Position numbers and translations under genes: made by a program
Assembly (NCBI GenBank): GCA_020850945.1
Contig: JADZDR010000004.1
Location: forward strand, 1-64,000
Direction of reading: 5' to 3'
DNA from: Acidimicrobiia bacterium
GTDB taxonomy: Bacteria > Actinomycetota > Acidimicrobiia > UBA2766
DNA: 64,000 bases
The notes under the pieces: model-generated
The model's input: only the letters and a program-made list of their open reading frames with translations
What the model was told of the DNA's origin: nothing
Databases searched by the model: none
Shown here: one piece after another, positions 35,124 through 43,917 of the stretch
Numbering within the stretch: the stretch's first letter is position 1
How the letters are laid out: every line of letters begins with the position of its first letter

Positions 35124-35888
35124 ATGAGCGGCACCTTCGATCTGAGCGGGCACGTTGCCGTGGTGACGGGCGGGAACAGCGGGATCGGGGCCGGCTTCGC
35201 ACGTGGTCTGGCCCGCGCTGGTGCGTCGGTGGCCGTCTGGGGGAGAACAGCCACCCGCAACGACGCAGTGGCGTCCGAGCTGCGCGAGCTCGGCGGGGAG
35301 GGTGCCGGCGTCGTGTGTGACGTGACGTCCGAGGACGACGTGGTGCAGGCGACAGAGGTGACGCTCGAGCGGTACGGCCGCATCGACTCCTGCTTCGCGA
35401 ATGCGGGAGGAGGGGACCTCAGCCCGTTGCTGGGCACCAGTGTCGAGCAGTGGGACAGGGTCCTACGGCTAGACCTCACGTCCGTCTTCCTCACGTTCAG
35501 GGAGGTGGCCCGACACATGGTGGCACGGGGTGGTGGGGGTCGACTCGTGGCGACGTCGTCGATCGGCACGATCTTCGGCATGCCGCGCCAGTCGTCGTAC
35601 TCAGCGGCGAAAGCCGGGGTCGACGCCCTCGTCAGATCCCTCGCCGTCGAGCTCGCCCGCCACGCCATCCGCGTGAACTCGGTCCTCGCCGGCTGGGTCG
35701 ACACGCCCATGACGGCACCGTTCCTCACGTGGGAGAAGTTCGACGAGGCGATCGTGGCGCGGACCCCGGTGCGGCGCTGGGGGCGGCCCGAGGACTTCGA
35801 AGGCATCGCCGTCTACCTCGCGTCTCCGGCATCGGAGTTCATGACGGGTGAGACCCTGCGCCTCGACGGGGGCTACTCGGTCTTCTGA
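35124..35888 (+). CDS. short-chain dehydrogenase/reductase
   Basis: A 254-residue classical SDR with TGGNSGIGAGFA for cofactor binding, NAGGG, the catalytic serine block ATSSIGTIFG, and YSAAKAG with Tyr and Lys. The C-terminus ETLRLDGGYSVF is typical of FabG-like enzymes. The ATG at 35124 has no clear ribosome site and may be leaderless. The 3' end overlaps the convergent thioesterase gene by 16 bp. Substrate unknown. Confidence 0.9.
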   Translation: MSGTFDLSGHVAVVTGGNSGIGAGFARGLARAGASVAVWGRTATRNDAVASELRELGGEGAGVVCDVTSEDDVVQATEVTLERYGRIDSCFANAGGGDLSPLLGTSVEQWDRVLRLDLTSVFLTFREVARHMVARGGGGRLVATSSIGTIFGMPRQSSYSAAKAGVDALVRSLAVELARHAIRVNSVLAGWVDTPMTAPFLTWEKFDEAIVARTPVRRWGRPEDFEGIAVYLASPASEFMTGETLRLDGGYSVF

Positions 35889-36304
35889 CGCCGCAGCATG
35901 TTCGTGCCGGTACCTTCCACGATGAGGCGGCCTTCGGTGTCGGTGACGGCAGCACGGGCGAAGGCGACCGCGCGACCGAGACGCGTGACTTCCCCGCGCA
36001 CGTGCAGCTCCTGGCCGTGGCGGGCACCTCGCAGGTACTGCATGTTCATGTCGAGGAGCGATCCGCTCTCCCCCCGGTCGAGGGACGCGAGGGTCGCGAA
36101 CGTCATGGCGGCGTCGACGACCGCGCCGAAGACGCCACCCTGCACGGGACCGTTGGGGTTGCAGGCCCGCTCGGTCGGCACCCACGTCCCCTCCACCCAG
36201 CCGAGTCCTCCGTCACCCACGCCGTATCGATCGAGGTCGAGGCCGAGCTCCCCGAGCAGCGGCATGCCGCCGTCACCCAACCAGCGATCCATGTTGCGCG
36301 GCAT
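35873..36304 (-). CDS. hotdog-fold thioesterase, PaaI-like
   Basis: A 143-residue acyl-CoA thioesterase-like protein. The central helix region NPNGPVQGGVFGAVVDAAMTFA is the hotdog signature, where the common HGG is QGG here, and RGEVTRLGRAVAFARAAVTD forms the later strands. The acidic residue in VVDAAM is retained. The ATG giving MPRNMDRWLGDG has CAGCAGGAA upstream. It converges on the SDR and diverges from the LLM oxidoreductase. The His to Gln change may alter activity. Confidence 0.82.
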   Translation of the reverse strand: MPRNMDRWLGDGGMPLLGELGLDLDRYGVGDGGLGWVEGTWVPTERACNPNGPVQGGVFGAVVDAAMTFATLASLDRGESGSLLDMNMQYLRGARHGQELHVRGEVTRLGRAVAFARAAVTDTEGRLIVEGTGTNMLRRQKTE

Positions 36305-36368
36305 TTCCTGCTGCCCCCTTCGCATGTGCCAGAGTTCCCTGCAGGACCACGAGACTACGGGGGGACGT

Positions 36369-37319
36369 GTGGCACGCCCATGTCGGTTCGGTATCCAGCT
36401 GTCCACGTTGCCCGCTGACGGCTGGGTGGAGCGCGTGCGCAGCATCGAGTCACTCGGCTACTCGACGTTGTTCCTCCCCGACCATTTCGGTCCGCAGCTC
36501 GACCCCACTGTGGCGATGACCGCCGTGGCAGCCGTGACCGAGACCCTCAACGTCGGCTCCCTCGTCTACGGGATCGACTACCGCCACCCCGTCGTCTACG
36601 CGAAGCAGGCCGCGACCCTCCATCTCCTGTCGGGTGGCCGGCACGAGTTCGGTCTCGGGGCGGGCTGGATGCAGTCGGACTACGACGAAGCCGGCATCGG
36701 ATTCGACGAGCCCGGCGTGCGCGTGTCCCGCCTCGCCGAGGCCCTCACGTTGATCAGGTCGATGTGGACCGAGGAGAGGACCACGTTCGAGGGAGAGCAC
36801 TTCCGCGTGACGGACATCGCCTCCGCCGCCCGTCTTCCGGCAGGGAAGCGGCCACGCATCGTCGTGGGTGGGGGCGGGCGCCGCCTCCTCAGCGTCGCCG
36901 CGGCACAGGCCGACATCGTGGGGATCAACCCGGCTCTGCCCCACGGCCGGGTCGTTGCCGAGACGCCGAGCGACCTGACCCCCGATCGCGTGGCGGAGAA
37001 GGTCGGCTGGGTGCGCGATGCGGCCCGGGCCGCAGGGCGGGACCCCGACGACATCGAGTTGAGCTCACTCTCGTTCATGGTTTCGATCACCGACCAGGGT
37101 GCAACAGTGCGGGACGGAATCGCGCAGGGCCTCGGCATGTCGGGGGGCGAGGTGGAGTGCTGCCCCCTCTTCATCGTGGGAACGGCCGAGGAGATCCGTG
37201 ATCAGCTCGTGCGCCGCCGCGAGCTCTTCGGTATCAGCTACGTCGTGATCTCGACCGAGGATCCCGCCCTCATCGAGGCGTTCGCCGAAATCGCGGTCCG
37301 GCCGCTCACGGGCACCTAG
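36369..37319 (+). CDS. LLM-class, likely F420-dependent oxidoreductase
   Basis: A 316-residue luciferase-like TIM-barrel protein of the group annotated as F420 family MSMEG_2516. It begins with FGIQLSTLPADGWVERVRSIESLGYSTLFLPDHF and has GSLVYGIDYRHPVVYAKQAATLHLLSGGRHEFGLGAGW, the core of that family. F420 rather than FMN is inferred from the family only. The GTG at 36369 has CGGGGGGAC upstream; the longer track ORF runs through the divergent thioesterase. A small membrane-protein gene follows 56 bp later. Confidence 0.87.
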   Translation: MARPCRFGIQLSTLPADGWVERVRSIESLGYSTLFLPDHFGPQLDPTVAMTAVAAVTETLNVGSLVYGIDYRHPVVYAKQAATLHLLSGGRHEFGLGAGWMQSDYDEAGIGFDEPGVRVSRLAEALTLIRSMWTEERTTFEGEHFRVTDIASAARLPAGKRPRIVVGGGGRRLLSVAAAQADIVGINPALPHGRVVAETPSDLTPDRVAEKVGWVRDAARAAGRDPDDIELSSLSFMVSITDQGATVRDGIAQGLGMSGGEVECCPLFIVGTAEEIRDQLVRRRELFGISYVVISTEDPALIEAFAEIAVRPLTGT

Positions 37320-37375
37320 ATCTCCCGACGTCACCCAGCATGTCTCTGCACTGTCGATGCAAGTAATCTTCGAGG

Positions 37376-38059
37376 GTGGTGTCGCATACGGACGTAGCGA
37401 TCGATCGCGCAGGGGACGGCAACGACGTCTCCGAGACGGACCGAGACGCGGGCGCGGCGCGCCGGCGGCGTGCGGCCCTGCTCGTCGTCTGTGCGGTCCT
37501 CGCGTTCAAGGGGGCCCTCACCTTCCAGCAGCTCGGGGCGTTCGTGGCGATGAAAGCGGTGGGCTGCGCGGACGCGTCGCTCCACATCGGGTTCGGGCCC
37601 GGCTCACCGCAGGCACGGGGCATGGAGTCGTGCACCGACACACAGATCTACGTGGCTGCCTCGATCGGGCTCGTCGCCGGCCTCGCCCTTGCCGTTCCCC
37701 TCCTGGTGGCGTTCGCGTCGGGACGGGGCCCACGCCGGCGGCCCCTCGCCCTGTTCCTCTACCTGCTCGCCGTCGGGTCGCTCGCCGAGGTCCTGAGTGG
37801 CACCGTGGTCTTCGGTGTCTTCGGCAGGTTCGAGGCGGCCGAGCTGATCGCCGCCGGCGTGCCCGCGTGGACCATCGTCGCAGGCGGAGTCGCCATCGGT
37901 CTCGCTCTCGCCCGACCTGTGCACGTGACCGCTCCCCAACTCGCCGACCTTGCCGGCCGCCCCGCCCACCATCGCCACATCTTCCAGAAGGCGGTCTGGT
38001 TCAAGCTCACGTTCGGTGTGGCGATCCTCTCGACCATGCGTGTCGTGCTCAGCCCCTGA
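37376..38059 (+). CDS. hypothetical four-helix membrane protein
   Basis: 227 residues, no family recognised. A charged N-terminus with RRRR is followed by four predicted helices (AALLVVCAVLAFKGAL, IYVAASIGLVAGLALAVPLL, LALFLYLLAVGSLAEVL, AWTIVAGGVAIGLAL). Two cysteines flank the first extracytoplasmic loop (GCADASLHIG and ESCTDTQ). The C-terminus is FKLTFGVAILSTMRVVL. Two overlapping GTG starts are possible. The 3' end overlaps the convergent esterase by 11 bp. Confidence 0.65.
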   Translation: MVSHTDVAIDRAGDGNDVSETDRDAGAARRRRAALLVVCAVLAFKGALTFQQLGAFVAMKAVGCADASLHIGFGPGSPQARGMESCTDTQIYVAASIGLVAGLALAVPLLVAFASGRGPRRRPLALFLYLLAVGSLAEVLSGTVVFGVFGRFEAAELIAAGVPAWTIVAGGVAIGLALARPVHVTAPQLADLAGRPAHHRHIFQKAVWFKLTFGVAILSTMRVVLSP

Positions 38060-39128
38060 GGCCGAGCAGCGCGTCACGTATCGCAGCCGCCAGCTCGTCG
38101 CCGGCACGCCGAGGCGTGCGCCCGAGGCCGACGGCGTTCACCCAGCCGTGCACGAGCCCGCTGTGCCGGCGCAGAGTCGTGGGCACACCGGCCTTGTCGA
38201 GCCGCGCGGCATACTCCTCTCCCTCGTCCCGCAGCACGTCGAAGCCGGCAGTTGTCACGTATGCAGGCGGTAGGCCGGACAGGTCCGGGGCGAGGATCGG
38301 GGAACACCGCGGGTCCGTGCCGTCCGCCTCGCCGATGTAGTGGTGCCGGTACCAGTCCATCTGCGCCTCCGTGAGGAAGTAGCCCTCGCTGAAGAGTCGG
38401 TAGGAGCGGCGTTTCGTGGACAGGTCCGTGACGGGGTAGATGAGCACCTGGAGGGCAGGGGCGGGCCCGCCCGCGGCCGCGGTTGTCTGCGCTACGCACG
38501 CGGCCAGGTTCCCGCCGGCACTGTCACCGGCCACGGCGATCCGCGTCGGATCCACATCGATGGTGGCAGCGGCCTGCACCGCCCAGCGGAATGCGGTCAC
38601 GGCATCCTCGACTGCGGCGGGGAAGGGATGTTCCGGCGCGAGGCGGTAGTCGACAGCGAGCACGACGAAGCCGGTCTCGCGTGCGAGGAAGCGGCAGACG
38701 GGGTCGTGCGTCTCGAGGTCACCCACGACCCAGCCGCCACCGTGGTAGTAGACGACGAGGGGGATCGGCGGACCGGGTAGGGCCGAGGGCACGTAGAGCC
38801 GGGCACGGATCTCGCCACCGGGGCGGGGGATCGCGACGTCCTCCGCCTCGACACCGGGTGTGCGCAACCCCGAGAAGAGGCGGGCTTCACGGCGGATCAC
38901 CTCCCTCGCGTCGGGGGGCTCCTGGCATTCGAAGGACTCCCCGGGCACGAGGCCGAGAAGCCGCAGGCTGAGTGCGATCTCCGGTGCGAGCTCGAGGCCG
39001 TCACAGCGGATCGGACCGCCCGCCCCGAACTGCTGCACGCGGGTGGGGAGCGCAGCAAGTCCCCGCAGGGCGGTGGTGCCCGCGCCGTACGCCAGGCTCG
39101 CCAGAATCTCCGAGATCGGGCTCAACAC
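38049..39128 (-). CDS. alpha/beta hydrolase, hormone-sensitive-lipase family
   Basis: A 359-residue esterase of the HSL (type IV) family. The oxyanion motif is YYHGGGWVVGD, the nucleophile AVAGDSAGGNLAA, the acid TAGFDVLRDEG and the histidine LVHGWVNAVG. VVLAVDYRLAPEHPFPAAVEDA is the usual family block. The start is uncertain: a GTG at 39128 lies in a plausible place but GGGAGG is very close to it, and the track start is 55 residues further upstream. No signal peptide is clear. It is divergent from the ROK kinase gene. Confidence 0.87.
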   Translation of the reverse strand: MLSPISEILASLAYGAGTTALRGLAALPTRVQQFGAGGPIRCDGLELAPEIALSLRLLGLVPGESFECQEPPDAREVIRREARLFSGLRTPGVEAEDVAIPRPGGEIRARLYVPSALPGPPIPLVVYYHGGGWVVGDLETHDPVCRFLARETGFVVLAVDYRLAPEHPFPAAVEDAVTAFRWAVQAAATIDVDPTRIAVAGDSAGGNLAACVAQTTAAAGGPAPALQVLIYPVTDLSTKRRSYRLFSEGYFLTEAQMDWYRHHYIGEADGTDPRCSPILAPDLSGLPPAYVTTAGFDVLRDEGEEYAARLDKAGVPTTLRRHSGLVHGWVNAVGLGRTPRRAGDELAAAIRDALLGLRG

Positions 39129-39231
39129 ACCTCCCGCCGGCCACGGTTCGCGCCCTTTCAGGCGACGCCTAGCCTGCACGCGGAGATGCAGTGAGTTCCA
39201 GCCGGGCACAGCTGGGCGGCGAGGAGAGACC

Positions 39232-40257
39232 ATGACGACGATCGGTGTGGATCTGGGTGGAACGAAGATCCAGGCAATCAGGCTCCAGGACACGGGAACA
39301 CGCGCGGCTGCACCCGACGGCCTGGATGCCCTCGCCGACGGTGGGAACTACACGGGGCCGGTCGGAGGGGGTTACGAGGTCACCGGTACACACAGGTTGC
39401 CGACGCCTCCACGCGGATCGGCCACCGACATCGCCGACGCCGTTGCCCTCGCTGCGAAGGAGGCCGGACTCGACGACGTGGCGGCACTCACGATCGGCTT
39501 CGCCGGTCCCGTGGATCACGACCGAGGCACCGTCGTGCGGGCACCCAACCTCCCCGGATTCGGCCAGGCCGTCCCCTTCGCGCGGCTCGTCGAGGATCGC
39601 GTCGGGGTCCCCGTGAGTCTGGAGAACGACGTGAACGTGGCCGTCGTCGGAGAGCATCGCCTCGGCGCCGGTGCCGGGGTGGACGACCTGCTCGGTGTGT
39701 GGCTGGGTACGGGTGTGGGAGGGGGCCTCGTCCTCGACGGCAGCCTACGGCGGGGACCCCACGGATTCGCAGGTGAGATCGGCCACATGGTCGTGCGGTT
39801 CAAGGGCCGTCGTCCCCCGGCCGGGATCAGGGGCTCGCTCGAGTCGTATGCAGGCCGTGCCTCCATGCAGGCGACAGCCGCGCGCTGGGCACGCAAGGGC
39901 AAGGGCAGGTCCGCGATCTTCCCCTTGATGAAGGCGAAGGGGCGGACGGCGGCGACGAGCGGCACATTCCACAAGGCGTATGCGAAGGGCGACCACGTCG
40001 CCCGCAAGCTCATCGACGAGGCGGAGTACGCGACGGGAGTCGCAACTGCCTCCCTCGTTAACGCGCTCGATCTCGAACGGGTCGTGGTCGGCGGTGGTGT
40101 CGCGGACCGCTTCGGAGAGCCGATGATCCGCCGCATCGCCGCGGTCATGTCCAAGCACCTGATCGCGCCCGACAACGCGCCGGAGGTCGTGGGCGCGCGT
40201 CTCGGCGACCTCGCGGGTGGGCTCGGCGCGGCACTTCTCGCCGAAGACCCGGGCTGA
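39232..40257 (+). CDS. ROK-family sugar kinase-like protein lacking zinc cysteines
   Basis: 341 residues with the ROK/ASKHA signatures: VDLGGTKIQAIRL (phosphate 1), GFAGPVD, VSLENDVNVAVVGEHRLGAG, LGTGVGGGLVLDG and GEIGHMVV. The catalytic aspartate is in ENDVN. Where ROK proteins carry a CxCGxxGCxE zinc site, this reads PAGIRGSLESYAGR, with no cysteine. An insertion of about 30 residues (PDGLDALADGGNYTGPVGGG) follows the first strand. It may be a glucokinase or an altered sugar kinase. The ATG has GAGGAGA upstream. Confidence 0.85.
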   Translation: MTTIGVDLGGTKIQAIRLQDTGTRAAAPDGLDALADGGNYTGPVGGGYEVTGTHRLPTPPRGSATDIADAVALAAKEAGLDDVAALTIGFAGPVDHDRGTVVRAPNLPGFGQAVPFARLVEDRVGVPVSLENDVNVAVVGEHRLGAGAGVDDLLGVWLGTGVGGGLVLDGSLRRGPHGFAGEIGHMVVRFKGRRPPAGIRGSLESYAGRASMQATAARWARKGKGRSAIFPLMKAKGRTAATSGTFHKAYAKGDHVARKLIDEAEYATGVATASLVNALDLERVVVGGGVADRFGEPMIRRIAAVMSKHLIAPDNAPEVVGARLGDLAGGLGAALLAEDPG

Positions 40258-40348
40258 GGCGGCCTGCGCAGAACCACCGACGACGGCAGAGTGCCCGGAA
40301 GGGGGCAGGCAGTTGGACCAGTCCGAGACCAAGCCCTCCAGGTTCACG

Positions 40349-42307
40349 ATGGCCGGTGAATCCATGCCGCGCAGCAACCTGAGACTCGTCGCCGCGGTCG
40401 CGCTCACCATCCTCGGCCTGACGCTCATCGCGGACTACCTGAACGGCTTCGGCCTGGTTCTGGTGGCCGACCTCGTCGGGATCGGGCTCTTCGCAACCGT
40501 GCTGCTGGCCGCGAAGAAGGCGCGTCACTTCACGTGGCTCTGCCACCTCCTGCTGGCGGGCGGCCTGGGCGTGATCTCGGCCACGTATCTCCTCAAACTC
40601 GACCAGGGTGTGGAGAACCTCGATCTCCTGTACACGCCGCTGATCGTCGTGGCGGCGGCGTTCATCGTGTCCGTGCGCTCCCTCTTCGCATGGACCGTCG
40701 TGACGATCGTGGCCACCGCCGCTCTCCTCGTCTTCACGGCCGGTGCAGCGACCGAGACCGAGCCGGGCCTGGCCGACCAGATCCTCGCCTACGGGTTCGT
40801 GATGGTCGGCTTCCTGGCCTTCGGAGCGGTGACCCGAGACAATGCCCACCGCTATGTCACCGACGCCCGGGTCCAACGCGATCGGGCCAACGCCTTGGCA
40901 GCCGAGTTGGAGCAGCGGGTGCAGGCACGCACGGCGGAGCTCGCCGACGCGAACACGCGGTTGCGCGTTGAGATGGACCAGCGCCTCGGCTACGAGAAGG
41001 TCCTGGCCCACCAGGCGGCCCACGACCCCCTGACCGGACTGCCGAATCGCACGAAGCTGAACACATGGCTCGGCGAGGCCCTGGCACGATGCTCACCCGA
41101 GTCCCCCCTCGGACTGATCTTCCTCGACCTGGACATGTTCAAGCAGGCGAACGACACCATGGGCCACCAGGCCGGGGATTGCGTACTCGTCGCCGTCGCC
41201 GAACGCCTCCGCCGGCTCGAGTCGGACCACACGCTCGTCGCACGGTTCGGCGGGGACGAGTTCGTGCTCGTGCGCGAAGACACCGACGCGGCGGCGCTGC
41301 TCGAGATCTCAGACCGGATAGCAGAGCTCTTGCGGGATCCGTTCTTCGTGCAGGAGTCCGCCGTGTACCAGTCTGCCTCGGGGGGTGCCGTGCTCGCCGT
41401 GTCCCCCGCGACCAACCCAACCCACCTCTTGCGGGATGCCGACATCGCGATGTACCGCGCCAAGGACAAGGGCCGCGGTCGCACCGAGCTCTTCGTGCAG
41501 GAGATGGGCGACGACATCGCCGACAGGGTCAGGCGGGAACGGGCCCTCCGCCAAGGTGTCAGTCGGGACGAGTTCGTGGTCCACTACCAGCCCATCGTGG
41601 ACATCCGGGACGGAACCACGATCGGGGCAGAGGCCCTCCTGCGTTGGGTGCGGGGCGGCGAGGTCGTGCCGGCCGGTGAGTTCATCGACATCGTGGAGGA
41701 GACGGGCCTGATCCTCGAGCTCGGTTCGTGGGTGCTTCGCGAGGTGTGCGGTCAGCACGCTGCCCTGGAGGCTCAAGTGCGGAGCCCGCTCAGGGTGCAT
41801 GTCAACGTGTCGCCCCTGCAGGCCCAGCAGCCGGACTTCGTCGCCGAGGTGTTGCAGGCACTCGATGACGCCTCTGTCCCGCGACGCAGCCTCGGTATCG
41901 AGATCACCGAAGGCACGCTTGTCGACGCGAGCTCGGACGTGTACTCGAAGCTCGCCACCCTGCGTGATGCCGGGATCCAGGTGATCCTCGACGACTTCTG
42001 CACGCGGTATTCCTCACTCGCCTACCTGAAACAACTCCCGGTGGACGCGATCAAGGTCGACCGGTCCTTCGTCGACGGCATCGGCATCGACCCGGTCGAC
42101 GACGCGATCGTGCGGGCCATCCTCGACCTCGCCTCGTCGCTGGGGATCGGTGTCGTCGCCGAAGGAGTCGAAACCTTCGAACAGGCCCGTACGCTCTCGG
42201 ACCTGGGCTGTCCGATGGCTCAAGGGTGGCTCTACGGGAAGGCGCTCCCGGTGTCGGCCTGGCCGGGAGCCACCACCGCACACACGCGGACCGGCCGGGC
42301 GCCCTGA
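40349..42307 (+). CDS. membrane-bound GGDEF-EAL cyclic-di-GMP protein
   Basis: 652 residues with about six N-terminal helices, a short coiled coil (AALEQRVQARTAELADANTRL-like), then GGDEF and EAL domains. The active-site loop RFGGDEFVLV is intact, while the inhibitory RxxD site is absent (SDHT at that position). The EAL domain keeps GAEALLRW, EETGL, and EGVETFEQA, but the DDFGTG loop reads DDFCTRYSS. The balance may therefore favour c-di-GMP synthesis. The start is ATG 40349; a TTG at 40313 with AGGGGG upstream is an alternative. Confidence 0.9.
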   Translation: MAGESMPRSNLRLVAAVALTILGLTLIADYLNGFGLVLVADLVGIGLFATVLLAAKKARHFTWLCHLLLAGGLGVISATYLLKLDQGVENLDLLYTPLIVVAAAFIVSVRSLFAWTVVTIVATAALLVFTAGAATETEPGLADQILAYGFVMVGFLAFGAVTRDNAHRYVTDARVQRDRANALAAELEQRVQARTAELADANTRLRVEMDQRLGYEKVLAHQAAHDPLTGLPNRTKLNTWLGEALARCSPESPLGLIFLDLDMFKQANDTMGHQAGDCVLVAVAERLRRLESDHTLVARFGGDEFVLVREDTDAAALLEISDRIAELLRDPFFVQESAVYQSASGGAVLAVSPATNPTHLLRDADIAMYRAKDKGRGRTELFVQEMGDDIADRVRRERALRQGVSRDEFVVHYQPIVDIRDGTTIGAEALLRWVRGGEVVPAGEFIDIVEETGLILELGSWVLREVCGQHAALEAQVRSPLRVHVNVSPLQAQQPDFVAEVLQALDDASVPRRSLGIEITEGTLVDASSDVYSKLATLRDAGIQVILDDFCTRYSSLAYLKQLPVDAIKVDRSFVDGIGIDPVDDAIVRAILDLASSLGIGVVAEGVETFEQARTLSDLGCPMAQGWLYGKALPVSAWPGATTAHTRTGRAP

Positions 42308-42449
42308 GGGGCTCGCCGCGGGACACCGTGCAGTCTCCCCCGGAGGGTCCGGGACGTATGGCAGTATCGGCCCGGAAGGAGTCGTGCCCGGGCATCCGGC
42401 CCCACGACGGGAGCCCGTTCCGGGAGTCACGATCGTGCCGGGATGCGAG

Positions 42450-43205
42450 ATGAAGACGGTCGCCGTGCTCGGCGCGATGCCCGCGGAGCTGCGACCGCTC
42501 CTGCGCCATGTCGACCGACGGGTGTCACCTGCCGGTCGACTGCGATCCCTCGCTTCCGGAGCCGCCACGGAGCTCACGCTCGGGGCATGTCCCGGCACGA
42601 CCTTGCTGGCCGCCGTCACGGGTGTGGGCACAGCCGCCGCCGGGGTCGCGGCTGCGCGGATCCTCGCCACCCGGGAAGTCGACCGGCTCTTCCTGATAGG
42701 GATCGCAGGTGGAGTCGGGCCACGCATGCACGTCGGTGATCTCGTCGTGCCCGAGGTCGTCGAGGACGGGGCGAGTGGGGCTCTCTTCCGACCACGGCCC
42801 CTTCCCGGGATCGAACCGAGGGGGAGGCTTCTCACGACGGACACGCTTGTCGTCGATCACGGTGAGCTGTCCCACCTCGCGGCCGGCGGGACGATCGCTC
42901 TCGACATGGAGACTGCGGCGGTCGCCGCCGCCTGCGAGGACGTGGGCTGCCCGTGGTCCGTGATCCGAGCCGTGAGCGACCGAGCCGGAGCGAGCGGAGT
43001 GGACAGCGGGGTCCTCGACCTCGTCCGCACCGACGGCAGCACAGATCTCTCTGCCGTCCTTCGTCATGTCACCGCTTCGCCGTGGCGCATCCCCCGGCTC
43101 ATCCGTCTCGCCCGCGGCATGCACGTCGCAACGCGCGTCGCCGTCCGCACGTTCCTGGATGCCCTCACCCGCCTCTGCACCGCCCCGGTGGGGGAGGAGC
43201 CCTGA
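42450..43205 (+). CDS. phosphorylase/MTA-SAH nucleosidase-like protein
   Basis: A 251-residue member of the PNP/UDP phosphorylase fold, closest in pattern to methylthioadenosine/S-adenosylhomocysteine nucleosidases and HpnG-like proteins. The N-terminus MKTVAVLGAMPAELRPLL, the FLIGIAGGVGPRMHVGDLVVPE strand, the nucleoside-binding DMETAAVA and catalytic RAVSDRAG are all visible. Which nucleoside is cleaved is not clear. The ATG at 42450 lacks a strong ribosome site; a GTG at 42435 with GGGAG upstream is possible. No other hopanoid gene is seen. Confidence 0.78.
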   Translation: MKTVAVLGAMPAELRPLLRHVDRRVSPAGRLRSLASGAATELTLGACPGTTLLAAVTGVGTAAAGVAAARILATREVDRLFLIGIAGGVGPRMHVGDLVVPEVVEDGASGALFRPRPLPGIEPRGRLLTTDTLVVDHGELSHLAAGGTIALDMETAAVAAACEDVGCPWSVIRAVSDRAGASGVDSGVLDLVRTDGSTDLSAVLRHVTASPWRIPRLIRLARGMHVATRVAVRTFLDALTRLCTAPVGEEP

Positions 43206-43224
43206 GCGTGCCGGTCGCGACCGG

Positions 43225-43917
43225 TCAGTTCTCGCCTGCTGCGCGGGCACGGCCGGCGATCTCACCCAGCTCCGAGAGGTCGGTGAACGCCTCGTCCACT
43301 TTGGCGCCCGCGTCCTGGAGCTCCTCGATCTTGAGGTTCATGGCAGCGAGGATCGCCTCACGTTCACCCACGAGACGGTTGAACGTCTCCACATTCGTGC
43401 CGAAAGCCGCCGCGATCTCCTCGCTCTTGGCGAGCTCCTGGGCCGACAGGGCGTCGACCTCGGCCACGCTGACGACGTATGCCTCCACCGCGGCCAGGTA
43501 GGCCTCTACCGTCTCCCTGCCCTTTCCCACGATCTCGCGCTCCTCTTCTAGTGATGCCTGCGCGCGGGCGAGCTCCTCGGGAGTCACTTCGTTCGACGCC
43601 TGATCCGCCCGGTAGCCGAGGAAGGCGAGGAGGAGGCCGAAGAGGAGCACGAGGGTCCCGGCACTCAGGATCAGGAGAGGCCGGTGGTCCTCCCAGTAGC
43701 GGCGAACGACAGACCGGGCGGCAGAGTCCGTTTCGGAACCTGTGTCAGCGGAAGGCTCCTTGCCCCCGGCCTTCTTGTCGCTCCCCGGCTTCGCCTGCGT
43801 GGCTTGCGACGCGTCCGCGTCCGGTTTCGCGTCCAGGGGCATGGCGGACCACGCGGCCTCGTAGATCGTGCGGTCCTCAGCCGTCGGCTTGGATTCGGGT
43901 GGGGTCGGTTCCGTCAT
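43225..43917 (-). CDS. membrane-anchored coiled-coil protein
   Basis: 230 residues: an acidic/Ala-rich cytoplasmic N-terminus (first about 75), one helix (LLILSAGTLVLLFGLLLAFLGY) and a 120-residue extracytoplasmic helical domain rich in Glu and Ala (ELARAQASLEEEREIVGKGRETV). No enzyme motif. Its ATG overlaps the stop of the upstream paralogue-like gene by four bases (ATGA), so the two are made together. The layout matches the protein at 17.4-18.3 kb. Confidence 0.72.
   Translation of the reverse strand: MTEPTPPESKPTAEDRTIYEAAWSAMPLDAKPDADASQATQAKPGSDKKAGGKEPSADTGSETDSAARSVVRRYWEDHRPLLILSAGTLVLLFGLLLAFLGYRADQASNEVTPEELARAQASLEEEREIVGKGRETVEAYLAAVEAYVVSVAEVDALSAQELAKSEEIAAAFGTNVETFNRLVGEREAILAAMNLKIEELQDAGAKVDEAFTDLSELGEIAGRARAAGEN

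Noticed and set aside
37339-37378. ATG-initiated short ORF before the four-helix membrane protein
   Set aside because: Its few codons show no ribosome site of their own and the frame is not supported by composition.
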